Under the pieces are notes generated by a model. That model was not told where the DNA came from, searched no databases, and saw nothing but the letters and a program-made list of their open reading frames with translations. DNA of 6,642 nt, from NCBI GenBank assembly GCA_958444395.1, contig CAUCOL010000105.1, positions 1-6,642 on the forward strand. The letters run 5' to 3'. The DNA comes from an uncultured Lachnospiraceae bacterium (GTDB taxonomy: Bacteria > Bacillota > Clostridia > Lachnospirales > Lachnospiraceae). This document shows, in pieces, positions 1 through 5,768 of this stretch. Each line of letters begins with the position of its first letter. Positions within the stretch are counted from its first letter, which is position 1. The position numbers were made by a program, and so were the translations under genes.

Positions 1-213
1 CCCTAAATCATCAGTCACTGACAGTCCGTTAAATGGGACAGAACCGGCATTGATTACACTTAAAATATATGTGATCCGGTCGTTTGCACCGTAGGTGTTT
101 TGGATTGCAGTTTTTGTTGCTGACAGCACTTCAAGTATTTCGCCCACTGCAATGTTTGAATTGGCAACAGCATTCCCATATCGTAATTGTGCCTGGTTCG
201 TAAATCGTGCCAT
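1..213 (-). CDS. N-terminus of a DUF11-like repeat protein (partial, runs off the left edge)
   Basis: Seventy-one codons are present before the window ends. The protein begins MARFTNQAQLRYGN and continues into a stretch with NAVANSNIAVGEILEVLSA, then TYILSVINAG and LSVTDDLG. The second part resembles the start of a DUF11-type beta-sandwich repeat (the 'N-x-G ... L-x-V-T-D-x-L' pattern), a family found in large surface or envelope proteins of Firmicutes and archaea. The Met at 213 is preferred over an in-frame Met 12 nt upstream (225): the upstream ATG overlaps the only purine-rich ribosome-binding stretch (AAAGGA at 225-230, with GGAAGAGG further down), and family members, as I recall them, start MA-F-TNQA. 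No hydrophobic signal peptide is visible, which is odd for a surface-type repeat protein. It lies 71 nt downstream of the amidase gene, and a possible -10 box sits between them. Function unknown; family assignment is by recognition of the pattern. Confidence 0.7.
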   Translation of the reverse strand, partial: MARFTNQAQLRYGNAVANSNIAVGEILEVLSATKTAIQNTYGANDRITYILSVINAGSVPFNGLSVTDDLG

Positions 214-238
214 ATCCTCTTCCATCCTTTAAATAATA

Positions 239-244
239 ATTATA
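239..244 (-). promoter_or_regulatory. possible -10 box for the DUF11-like gene
   Basis: A perfect TATAAT lies on the minus strand in a very AT-rich stretch, 25 nt upstream of the ATG at 213. That spacing would give a short leader of about 19 nt containing the AAAGGA ribosome-binding stretch. No convincing -35 hexamer exists at 16-18 nt: the 17-nt position reads GCCTAT, and a TTGCGC lies 21 nt away. In an AT-rich gap the match may be chance. No clear intrinsic terminator for the upstream amidase gene is seen in 226-284, so read-through is also possible. Confidence 0.3.
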
Positions 245-284
245 TAGTAATATATGAGAATATAGGCGCAAAGTGACAGAGATA

Positions 285-2042
285 TCAGCGCTTTGTCGGA
301 TAATCCTTAAACACACCGGATACGCAGTCATAGATTGATTTTGCAGCACGGTTCTGGTAGCTGGAAGAAACCAGGTTTGCATAATCTCTGCTGCCGGACA
401 GGAAGCCAAGTTCCAGAAGAATGGCAGGTACCGTGTTGTGCTTGATCACGTAGAAGCCTGCTGTCTTTACACCACGGCTGCTGGCGTCCAGATCATTTTT
501 GATCTGGCTGTTCATACGGCGGGCCAGCGTCTTGCTGGTCAGTCCGCTGTAGGCACTTTTGTTATTATCCTTTGAATAATAGACCTCCATGCCGTTTGCG
601 GAACTGCCCGGACTGCTGTTCATATGTAGGCTGACGAACATATCTGCCCCCATTTTAGAAGCAAAACGTGCCCGGTTGTCCAGTGTGATAAAAGTGTCGG
701 TTGTTCGTGTCCAATAAGCCTTTACTGTGGAGTCCTGTGCGTTAAAATATTTACTTGCCAGGGTATATATGATCTTGTAATTCAGATTTTTCTCTTTGGT
801 ACCACGGCTGCTGGCACCGTTATCTTTGCCGCCATGACCGGCATCCAGGATCACGATATGTTTATAGATCTTTCGCGGTGTATCCATCATCACCAGAAAA
901 TAGCCGTCTTTTTCAACCAGCTTATACCCCTGTAAGGATTTTGTATCAACGCGGATCGTTGTTTTGCCGGAAGAGGCGGAAACATCCAAATCATCAATCT
1001 GGTTATTATTCTGGATGATCTCATTTTTCGCATAAAACGTTTTCTGATTTCCGGGAATTGTTATTTTAAAATAATGGTTATAATAGCAGTCCTGTGTTGA
1101 GATACCGGAGAATTTTACATCCTTTGGAAGTGGCACCTTCAGGGAATATTCATTGGATGAAAAGGAAGCATCAATACCATTTTCAGACTTTACGGTCATG
1201 TACGTATACTTGGTGTTATACGATACGGTAACGACGGTATTTGACCCCTCAGAGGTGATCGAAATCTTTTTGACAAGAGCGGTCTGCGACAATGTTTTCT
1301 GCAGGGTACCGACTCCGTTATAGGTATTGATAAAAGTGTATGTGACTGTGCCGTTCTTTTCGGACTCGTCGATCTTTACCTGATCGTCGTTTAATGTATA
1401 CAACGTGTCGATCGTAAGTACTCCACGGCTGTCACCGGAATTTCGATAAAACTGCGCCCCTACGACTGCATTGCTGTAGCCACTTTTGTTAAAACTTTTC
1501 TCGGCATATTCCTCATAAAAAAGTGTCAGTGTTTTGATCTGTATCTTCTTTGCACTGCTGCTATAGCGGCAGGCATATCCGAGATATCTGGCGGTCTGTA
1601 TGACCGGTACATAAAAATCCTGTGCATCTTCTGCTTTGTTTGTGGCAGAGACTACAGCATAAGAAAGTGTATGCGTAAGTTCCCGGTCAAGAACCGCTTT
1701 CCTGCTGTCTCTGGTCAGGGTCAGCGTATCGTCAGTGACCGGGTTACGCAGAGTCAGTGTAGATCCATCGACGGTATATTCACAGCCCAGTCCTTTTTGG
1801 AAGACCTCTCTGGCAGAAACCATCCAGGTGGAACCGATCTGAACCGGTGGAAGCTGTCCGGTTGTCAGTTTTTTTTGATCAAGAGTAACCCTTGTAGCCG
1901 TCGATGCGGTATATTTCTTTGCTTTCTCTTTGTAGGTCACAGTGATCGTTGTTTTGGCAGATGCGGTTGTTTTTTCTGCAGCCACAGGGAGCAAAAGAAA
2001 CAGTGCAATCCATAAAAATGTGTATTTTGTCAGTCGTTTCAT
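285..2042 (-). CDS. secreted N-acetylmuramoyl-L-alanine amidase (CuAmOxN-like + Amidase_3)
   Basis: The 585-residue protein is a zinc-dependent cell-wall hydrolase that should cut the bond between N-acetylmuramic acid and L-alanine in peptidoglycan. Residues 1-29 form a signal peptide: basic start KRLTKY, hydrophobic core at about 8-22, likely cleavage after A-S-A at 29. Residues about 50-170 resemble a copper-amine-oxidase-like N-terminal domain, a common extracellular module of Clostridia. Residues about 195-390 are beta-rich and AMIN-like, probably for wall targeting (inference). The Amidase_3 domain spans about 396-580, with zinc ligands H403 (DAGHGG), E417 (KEKNL) and H473 (SLHMNSS) and the catalytic glutamate E544 (LLELGFLS); none is missing. 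The start at 2042 is set by the signal peptide; its ribosome binding site (AAAGGG, 12 nt away) is weak. It follows ribF by 70 nt on the same strand and could be read from the upstream operon. It may act in daughter-cell separation or wall remodelling, but the sequence does not say which. Confidence 0.93.
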   Translation of the reverse strand: MKRLTKYTFLWIALFLLLPVAAEKTTASAKTTITVTYKEKAKKYTASTATRVTLDQKKLTTGQLPPVQIGSTWMVSAREVFQKGLGCEYTVDGSTLTLRNPVTDDTLTLTRDSRKAVLDRELTHTLSYAVVSATNKAEDAQDFYVPVIQTARYLGYACRYSSSAKKIQIKTLTLFYEEYAEKSFNKSGYSNAVVGAQFYRNSGDSRGVLTIDTLYTLNDDQVKIDESEKNGTVTYTFINTYNGVGTLQKTLSQTALVKKISITSEGSNTVVTVSYNTKYTYMTVKSENGIDASFSSNEYSLKVPLPKDVKFSGISTQDCYYNHYFKITIPGNQKTFYAKNEIIQNNNQIDDLDVSASSGKTTIRVDTKSLQGYKLVEKDGYFLVMMDTPRKIYKHIVILDAGHGGKDNGASSRGTKEKNLNYKIIYTLASKYFNAQDSTVKAYWTRTTDTFITLDNRARFASKMGADMFVSLHMNSSPGSSANGMEVYYSKDNNKSAYSGLTSKTLARRMNSQIKNDLDASSRGVKTAGFYVIKHNTVPAILLELGFLSGSRDYANLVSSSYQNRAAKSIYDCVSGVFKDYPTKR

Positions 2043-2073
2043 TGTATTTTAATGCCCTTTCGTAAATTGATTG

Positions 2074-2104
2074 TCTGAATCGTCAGATTCTGTCACAGCG
2101 ACAG
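2074..2104 (-). other. overlapping short inverted repeats between ribF and the amidase gene
   Basis: The 70-nt gap holds three 5-bp inverted repeats: TCTGA/TCAGA (2074-2078 with 2083-2087), GAATC/GATTC (2077-2081 with 2086-2090) and CTGTC/GACAG (2090-2094 with 2100-2104). The first two overlap and cannot form together. No U-run follows on the minus strand, so this is not a standard terminator. No convincing promoter for the amidase gene was found in the gap. It may be a weak pause or processing site, or simply chance. Confidence 0.25.
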
Positions 2105-2112
2105 TGTACGCT

Positions 2113-3024
2113 CTAATTGTTACAAAAATGAGGCAACAGCTCGGCTGCCCGTGCTTTGTCTTTCTGCATCTGGGTCTGCAGGGCAGAGAGATTTTCAAAT
2201 TTCTTTTCCCGGCGGAGGAAATGATGAAAACGTACCAGCATTTGATGTCCATACAGATCCCCGTCAAAATTTAACAGAGTTGTTTCAACCCCTGCATTTT
2301 CAGCACCGACGGTTGGTTTCAGGCCGATATTGGTCACACCGGCATAGGTCTTGCCATCCACCTCTACACTGGTGGCATAAACGCCATAGACTGGAAGAAC
2401 CTTTGTAGGGGATGGTGCCAGGTTGGCGGTTGGCATACCGATCGTGTGTCCCAGGGCATTTCCGTGGATAACCGTTCCATATACAAAGTAAGGTGCGCCT
2501 AACAGTTCGTTTACCTTTTCCAGTCTGCCGGTCGAAAGCTCCCAGCGGATACGGGTGCTGCTGATATTTTCATCATCACAGGTCAGCTTTGGCAAAACTT
2601 CCAGTTCATAACCATACCGGCTGGCATAGTGGCGAAGCATTTCGATGTTTCCCTGTCGTTTCCGACCGAAGTGGCAGTCCTCTCCCACACAGATATAACG
2701 TGCATCCAGACGCTTTACCAAAACATCCTCGATAAACTCTTCTGCCGTCATATTTTTGGTCGTTTCATTAAAAGGAAAGATAATCTCATGTTCGATTCCC
2801 AGCTCCTGTAGTATGATCTGCTTTTCCTGGGGAGAATAGATCTGCTGCCCCGGCATGATTCCATTTCCCTGGGAGATTCCAAAGGTAAAGACAGCAGGAT
2901 GCAGATCTTTTCTGGCGGTAATATGTTCCAGCAGAAGTCTGTGTCCACGATGGATGCCGTCAAATTTTCCGAGAGATACTGCTGTATTTTTTAATGTAAA
3001 GTCAAGTCCGTTGTATACTTGCAT
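2113..3024 (-). CDS. ribF: bifunctional riboflavin kinase / FAD synthetase
   Basis: The 303-residue cytoplasmic enzyme phosphorylates riboflavin to FMN and adenylylates FMN to FAD, each time using ATP. The N-terminal nucleotidyltransferase domain (about 1-165) shows the nucleotide-binding signature GKFDGIHRGH with H25-x-x-H28, an FGRKR segment, and the ISSTRIR signature at 154-160. The C-terminal flavokinase domain (about 180-300) shows GMPTAN (PTAN at 198-201, the ATP/Mg site), NIGLKPT, and the ETTLLNFDGDLYG segment with the probable catalytic base E247. Length matches the family. The ATG at 3024 has a near-perfect AGGAGG at 3030-3035 with 5 nt spacing. The gene starts only 12 nt after the truB stop, so the pair is almost certainly co-transcribed. 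Pairing with truB is widespread in bacteria. No FMN riboswitch lies directly upstream, which fits a housekeeping rather than flavin-controlled copy. Confidence 0.97.
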   Translation of the reverse strand: MQVYNGLDFTLKNTAVSLGKFDGIHRGHRLLLEHITARKDLHPAVFTFGISQGNGIMPGQQIYSPQEKQIILQELGIEHEIIFPFNETTKNMTAEEFIEDVLVKRLDARYICVGEDCHFGRKRQGNIEMLRHYASRYGYELEVLPKLTCDDENISSTRIRWELSTGRLEKVNELLGAPYFVYGTVIHGNALGHTIGMPTANLAPSPTKVLPVYGVYATSVEVDGKTYAGVTNIGLKPTVGAENAGVETTLLNFDGDLYGHQMLVRFHHFLRREKKFENLSALQTQMQKDKARAAELLPHFCNN

Positions 3025-3029
3025 TTGCT

Positions 3030-3035
3030 CCTCCT
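3030..3035 (-). promoter_or_regulatory. strong Shine-Dalgarno of ribF
   Basis: AGGAGG lies 5 nt before the ribF ATG and almost touches the truB TAA stop (3037-3039). It is the strongest ribosome binding site in the window and fixes the ribF start. Confidence 0.9.
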
Positions 3036-3036
3036 G

Positions 3037-3990
3037 TTAAAACATTTTGCTGACACGCAGATCCTTTTCCTGCTTCTGATAGATGGCTTTGAAGGAGCCG
3101 TTCTCATCGTATACCAGAAAAGAGGTTCCCGGCGTCATGGCCTGTAAGGAAATCGGAGGCTGTCCGGTAGTTTTGGCATCCCGGGCAGCCTCTGTCAGAG
3201 GCTGCAGAAAGGAAGGAAGCAGCGGATTTCCATTGGCTAATTTGGAAGCGAAAGTATCACGAATCTGCCAGCGGCTGTACTGTGGAAACAAAGAATCCAC
3301 CGGATGCAGAATCTCCGTCTGAAAACGGGTTTCGTCCTGCCGGACCGCAGCTGCGATCTGCTCTAAGGTCAGGGCGTCCTGTATAGAAAAGACAAAAACG
3401 TTTGTTCTGGTCAGGTGCACCATAGCACCCAGGCAGCCTAAGGCTTTTCCGATATCATCACACAGTGTACGAATATAGGTTCCTTTGGAACAGGTGACGC
3501 GCATGGAAAAGGTACCTTCCTTTTCGTTAAAATCCAGCAGAGTGATCGAATCAATATGAACCGGCCGGGGTTTGCGTTCGATCGTTTTGCCTTCGCGTGC
3601 CAGTTCGTACAGTTTTCGTCCATTGACCTTCAGGGCGGAATACATCGGCGGAACCTGCAGAATATCTCCTTCAAACTGTTTCAGACAGGACTCCAGGTGT
3701 TCTCTGCTGATACCCTGGTAGTCCCTCCGGGCAAGAATCTCGCCACTCATATCCAGTGTGTCCGTCTCAACGCCAAGCTGGCAGACGGCTTCGTAGGTCT
3801 TTTTCCTGTCGGTCAGAAGCTCACATACCTTTGTCGCTTTTCCGCAGCATACGGGAAGAACTCCGACGGCGTCCGGATCCAGTGTTCCCGTATGCCCGAT
3901 CTTTTTCTGATGAAGTATTCCCCGTAATTTTGCTACGACATCGTGGGAGGTAAAACCCGCTTCTTTATAAACATTGATGATTCCATCCAT
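3037..3990 (-). CDS. truB: tRNA pseudouridine(55) synthase
   Basis: The 317-residue enzyme isomerises uridine 55 in the T-loop of tRNAs to pseudouridine. It begins MDGIINVYKEAG, followed by the catalytic motif GHTGTLDPDAVGVLP with the nucleophilic aspartate D38. Other family landmarks are KTYEAV followed by TDTLDMSG, VPPMYSALKVNGRKLYELAR, and SKGTYIRTL (Y172, R174). The C-terminal part from about 240 is the TruB C-terminal / PUA-like RNA-binding region. The frame is open upstream to 4104, but I chose 3990: a GGAG (3997-4000) sits 6 nt before this ATG, and homologous proteins start with M-x-G-I-I-N. A second ATG at 4002 lacks a good ribosome binding site, and the codons from 4104 to 4003 read through hairpin DNA and look non-coding. 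ribF follows after 12 nt; a hairpin-rich 202-nt gap separates truB from nrnA upstream. Confidence 0.96.
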   Translation of the reverse strand: MDGIINVYKEAGFTSHDVVAKLRGILHQKKIGHTGTLDPDAVGVLPVCCGKATKVCELLTDRKKTYEAVCQLGVETDTLDMSGEILARRDYQGISREHLESCLKQFEGDILQVPPMYSALKVNGRKLYELAREGKTIERKPRPVHIDSITLLDFNEKEGTFSMRVTCSKGTYIRTLCDDIGKALGCLGAMVHLTRTNVFVFSIQDALTLEQIAAAVRQDETRFQTEILHPVDSLFPQYSRWQIRDTFASKLANGNPLLPSFLQPLTEAARDAKTTGQPPISLQAMTPGTSFLVYDENGSFKAIYQKQEKDLRVSKMF

Positions 3991-4000
3991 AGTATTCTCC

Positions 4001-4173
4001 ATTCCGCAGACGCTTTGCGTCGAAGGAATCGCGGGCAAAATATCAGATTTTGCTCTGCGATCAGGGCTATTTTGTGACGCCTGCGGCACAAATAGCCAGC
4101 CCATACTTGTATGGGCTTTCCCTTACTTGTATGGGCTTGTGTAAAAATACTGTATCAGCAGTATTTTTTACAC
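4001..4173 (-). other. array of five consecutive hairpins between nrnA and truB
   Basis: In plus-strand coordinates the inverted repeats are as follows. (1) 4001-4029: ATTCC/GGAAT outside, GACGC/GCGTC inside, TTT loop. (2) 4028-4061: ATCGC/GCGAT outside, GCAAAAT/ATTTTGC inside, 5-nt loop. (3) 4065-4097: 11 bp with one bulge, 10-nt loop. (4) 4098-4117: AGCCCATA/TATGGGCT, 4-nt loop. (5) 4139-4173: 14 bp with one bulge. Together they fill nearly the whole gap from 19 nt after the nrnA stop to the edge of the truB ribosome binding site; stems 1 and 2 compete for two bases. No gene is supported here. It may be a structured leader for truB, an operon-internal processing site, or a dispersed intergenic repeat. 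No U-run follows any stem in the transcribed direction, so ordinary termination is unlikely. Confidence 0.6.
4101..4138. repeat. two-copy tandem direct repeat, 18 nt unit, 20 nt period
   Basis: CC[A/T]TACTTGTATGGGCTT occurs at 4101-4118 and 4121-4138 with 17 of 18 bases identical. The first copy, with three bases to its left, forms an 8-bp hairpin (4098-4117). In the second copy the left arm has decayed, so it does not fold well alone, but its TATGGGCT arm could pair with the left arm of the first copy instead. Confidence 0.75.
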
Positions 4174-4192
4174 TACTCCCCCTGCTGTTCTT

Positions 4193-5155
4193 TTACTCAG
4201 TTTCGCTCTGCATCTGCAGATCGATCAATTCTGTGATATTATTGATCACGTCATGAATAGAGCCGCGCATCGTGCATCCGGCTGCTTTGACGTGTCCGCC
4301 GCCGCCAAAATAGACAGCAATCCGGCTGACATCAATATATTGGTTGGAACGCATACTGACCTTATACTGCTGCTCTCCGATCTCATGGAGAAGGATCGCT
4401 ACCTCCACACCCTTTGTAACACGCAGCTGGTCAATGATTCCTTCGATATCTTCGGTCTTTGCTCCGTAAAATTCCATCATACGACGTGTGATGGTTGCTA
4501 CAATGCATTTTCCCTCCATCAGTCGCATGCTGGTAAGCAGTGTACGCCCCAGCAGCTGTGTCTGAATGTAGCTTCTCTGATAAAAGCATTCGTCGATATA
4601 TTTCCAGAATGGGATGCCCTTCTCAACCAATGCTCCGGCAATCTCCAGCGTGTGGCGGGAGGTGTTGGAATAACGGAATACACCGGAATCAAAAATAATA
4701 CCGATATATAATGCTTCGGCAATCGCATGATCGATGCGTGCCGGATCCATCATATCATAGAGAACCTCACAGGTAGAACTTGCGCCGGCATGGATAAAGT
4801 TCTGTCCGCCATAACCTTTATTACTGATATGGTGGTCGATACATGCCGTATGAACTGCTTTATGAAAAAATGGTTCTGCGGCTCCCAGACGATCCGGTGT
4901 ACTGCAGTCCAGTGACAGAAACAGATCGACCGGTTCCTTAGGAAGTTTTGTCGAGATAATGACATGCTCCTTATCCATAAACTCAAATACTTCCGGAAGT
5001 TTTTCAAGATATACAGATATCTGCTTTTCCGGATACAATGCATGCAGATAATGATAGGAGGCAATACATGCGCCACAGCAGTCACCATCCGGTCTGAGAT
5101 GCCCGGCTATTAAAATCGTTTTGGCAGAAGCTGCCAGCTGATTCAATTCATTCAC
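4193..5155 (-). CDS. nrnA: DHH/DHHA1-family phosphoesterase, NrnA type (oligoribonuclease / pAp phosphatase)
   Basis: The 320-residue protein belongs to the DHH phosphoesterases, Mn-dependent enzymes that in NrnA members degrade 2-5 nt RNAs and dephosphorylate pAp. The N-terminal DHH domain has motif I HLRPDGD (H19, D23, D25), motif II LSLDCS (D83), motif III DHH at 107-109 and motif IV FDSG (D156). The C-terminal DHHA1 domain carries the substrate-binding GGGGH (284-288) followed by VKAAG. All metal-site residues expected for the family are present. The start codon is GTG at 5155, supported by AAGGAG at 5164-5169 with 8 nt spacing; no in-frame ATG lies nearby upstream. Its place between rbfA and truB is the usual operon position in Clostridia and fits a role in RNA turnover. 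A terminator-like hairpin lies directly upstream, so its expression may be reduced relative to infB and rbfA (inference). Cyclic-di-nucleotide phosphodiesterase activity of the GdpP/DhhP type is an alternative substrate possibility. Confidence 0.92.
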   Translation of the reverse strand: MNELNQLAASAKTILIAGHLRPDGDCCGACIASYHYLHALYPEKQISVYLEKLPEVFEFMDKEHVIISTKLPKEPVDLFLSLDCSTPDRLGAAEPFFHKAVHTACIDHHISNKGYGGQNFIHAGASSTCEVLYDMMDPARIDHAIAEALYIGIIFDSGVFRYSNTSRHTLEIAGALVEKGIPFWKYIDECFYQRSYIQTQLLGRTLLTSMRLMEGKCIVATITRRMMEFYGAKTEDIEGIIDQLRVTKGVEVAILLHEIGEQQYKVSMRSNQYIDVSRIAVYFGGGGHVKAAGCTMRGSIHDVINNITELIDLQMQSETE

Positions 5156-5175
5156 AAAAATCGCTCCTTTTCCAT

Positions 5176-5211
5176 AAAATAAGGCGTAATGAAATACTGC
5201 TTCATTACGCC
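5176..5211 (-). terminator. intrinsic terminator or attenuator between rbfA and nrnA
   Basis: On the minus strand GGCGTAATGAA and TTCATTACGCC form a perfect 11-bp stem around a 7-nt loop (arms at 5201-5211 and 5183-5193), followed at once by TTATTTT. Stem, GC-rich base and U-rich tail fit a Rho-independent terminator; the tail is interrupted by one A. It lies only 7 nt upstream of the nrnA AAGGAG, and no promoter is evident between it and nrnA, so partial termination (attenuation) is more plausible than a full operon end. Confidence 0.7.
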
Positions 5212-5285
5212 ATCGTTGCTTCTTACAGATCGTTGCCCGGAAAGACAGCCGTCAGACTGAATGTTTTCCGGATCCATCCGTACGG

Positions 5286-5669
5286 TCAGACCTCATCCGG
5301 AGTATCTGACGTTTCCTCGTTTTTCTTTAATTCATCGATGCGCTTTGACATGTTAATGCCATATTCGATCGAATCGTCCATTACAAATGTAAGCTCCGGT
5401 GTATTGCGCAGGTTTAATTCTTTGGCCAGTCGGGAACGAATGTGCGAGGATGCACTTTTCAGTCCGATGCTGGTCCGTTCGCGATCCTTTGCATCACCTA
5501 ATACACTAACATAAACTTTTGCAAATTTCAAATCCGGTGTGACTTCCACAGAAACAACGGATGTCATTGGATGGATGCGTGGATCCTTGATCTCCTGTGC
5601 AATGATCTTACTTAATACTCTTTGTACTTCTCCATTCATACGGGAATACTTTATACTGTTTTTTTTCAT
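5286..5669 (-). CDS. rbfA: 30S ribosome-binding factor A
   Basis: The 127-residue protein is a KH-like (type II) assembly factor that binds the immature 30S subunit near the 16S rRNA 5' helix and helps late maturation, notably in the cold. Family marks are the start MKKNSIKYSRMNGEVQR, KDPRI (28-32), the strand VTPDLKFAKVYVSV (43-56), and the C-terminal segment LRNTPELTFVMDDSIEYG followed by basic-acidic helix residues. The acidic tail EETSDTPDEV is short. I use the ATG at 5669 rather than the one eight codons upstream (5693), because AAAGGCAGGG (5677-5686) lies 7 nt before it and most homologues begin near here; the upstream ATG has no good site and touches a hairpin. The inter-helix kink, usually A-x-G in this fold, reads A73-S-S75. 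infB ends 99 nt upstream. Confidence 0.95.
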   Translation of the reverse strand: MKKNSIKYSRMNGEVQRVLSKIIAQEIKDPRIHPMTSVVSVEVTPDLKFAKVYVSVLGDAKDRERTSIGLKSASSHIRSRLAKELNLRNTPELTFVMDDSIEYGINMSKRIDELKKNEETSDTPDEV

Positions 5670-5692
5670 ATTAAAACCCTGCCTTTCTATCA

Positions 5693-5758
5693 TGCCTGCC
5701 GTAACAGGGCAGGCACAATCTGTCGCAAAGCAAGCCGGTGATCTGTACCAGAACAGAT
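5693..5758 (-). other. two hairpins in the infB-rbfA gap
   Basis: A perfect 8-bp GC-rich inverted repeat TGCCTGCC/GGCAGGCA spans 5693-5715 with a 7-nt loop, and a 6-bp repeat ATCTGT/ACAGAT spans 5741-5758. Neither is followed by a U-run in the transcribed direction, so they are not classical terminators. The first lies 6 nt upstream of the AAAGGCAGGG site used by rbfA; its GCCTGCC arm could also pair with the GGCAGG of that site, so an effect on rbfA translation is conceivable. No promoter or small gene is evident in the gap. Confidence 0.4.
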
Positions 5759-5768
5759 ACGTGGCTTA

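Noticed and set aside
226..284. Terminator after the amidase gene
   Set aside because: Only a 5-bp CAAAG/CTTTG pairing with a long loop is found, and no U-run follows a stable stem.
131..409. 92-codon minus-strand frame spanning the amidase 3' end and the DUF11-like start
   Set aside because: It overlaps two better genes in another frame, is rich in Cys/Tyr/Trp typical of out-of-frame translation, and has no family resemblance.
1671..2015. 114-codon plus-strand frame opposite the amidase N-terminus
   Set aside because: Cysteine- and arginine-rich shadow of the signal peptide and CuAmOxN-like region; no ribosome binding site or domain.
3991..4104. N-terminal extension of truB to an ATG at 4104
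   Set aside because: The added 38 codons read through the hairpin array, have no ribosome binding site, and do not resemble TruB; the ATG at 3990 has GGAG at 6 nt and a family-typical start.
4001..4192. Known riboswitch or T-box upstream of truB
   Set aside because: I could not find a T-box sequence, a conserved riboswitch core or a terminator U-run; the region shows only stacked simple hairpins.
4253..4711. 152-codon open frame on the plus strand opposite nrnA
   Set aside because: It lies fully antisense to a well-supported DHH phosphoesterase, has no recognisable domain and is explained as a codon-bias shadow.
5670..5693. Upstream rbfA start adding MIERQGFN
   Set aside because: In frame, but it lacks a ribosome binding site and sits on a hairpin; the ATG at 5669 has AAAGGCAGGG at 7 nt and matches the usual start.
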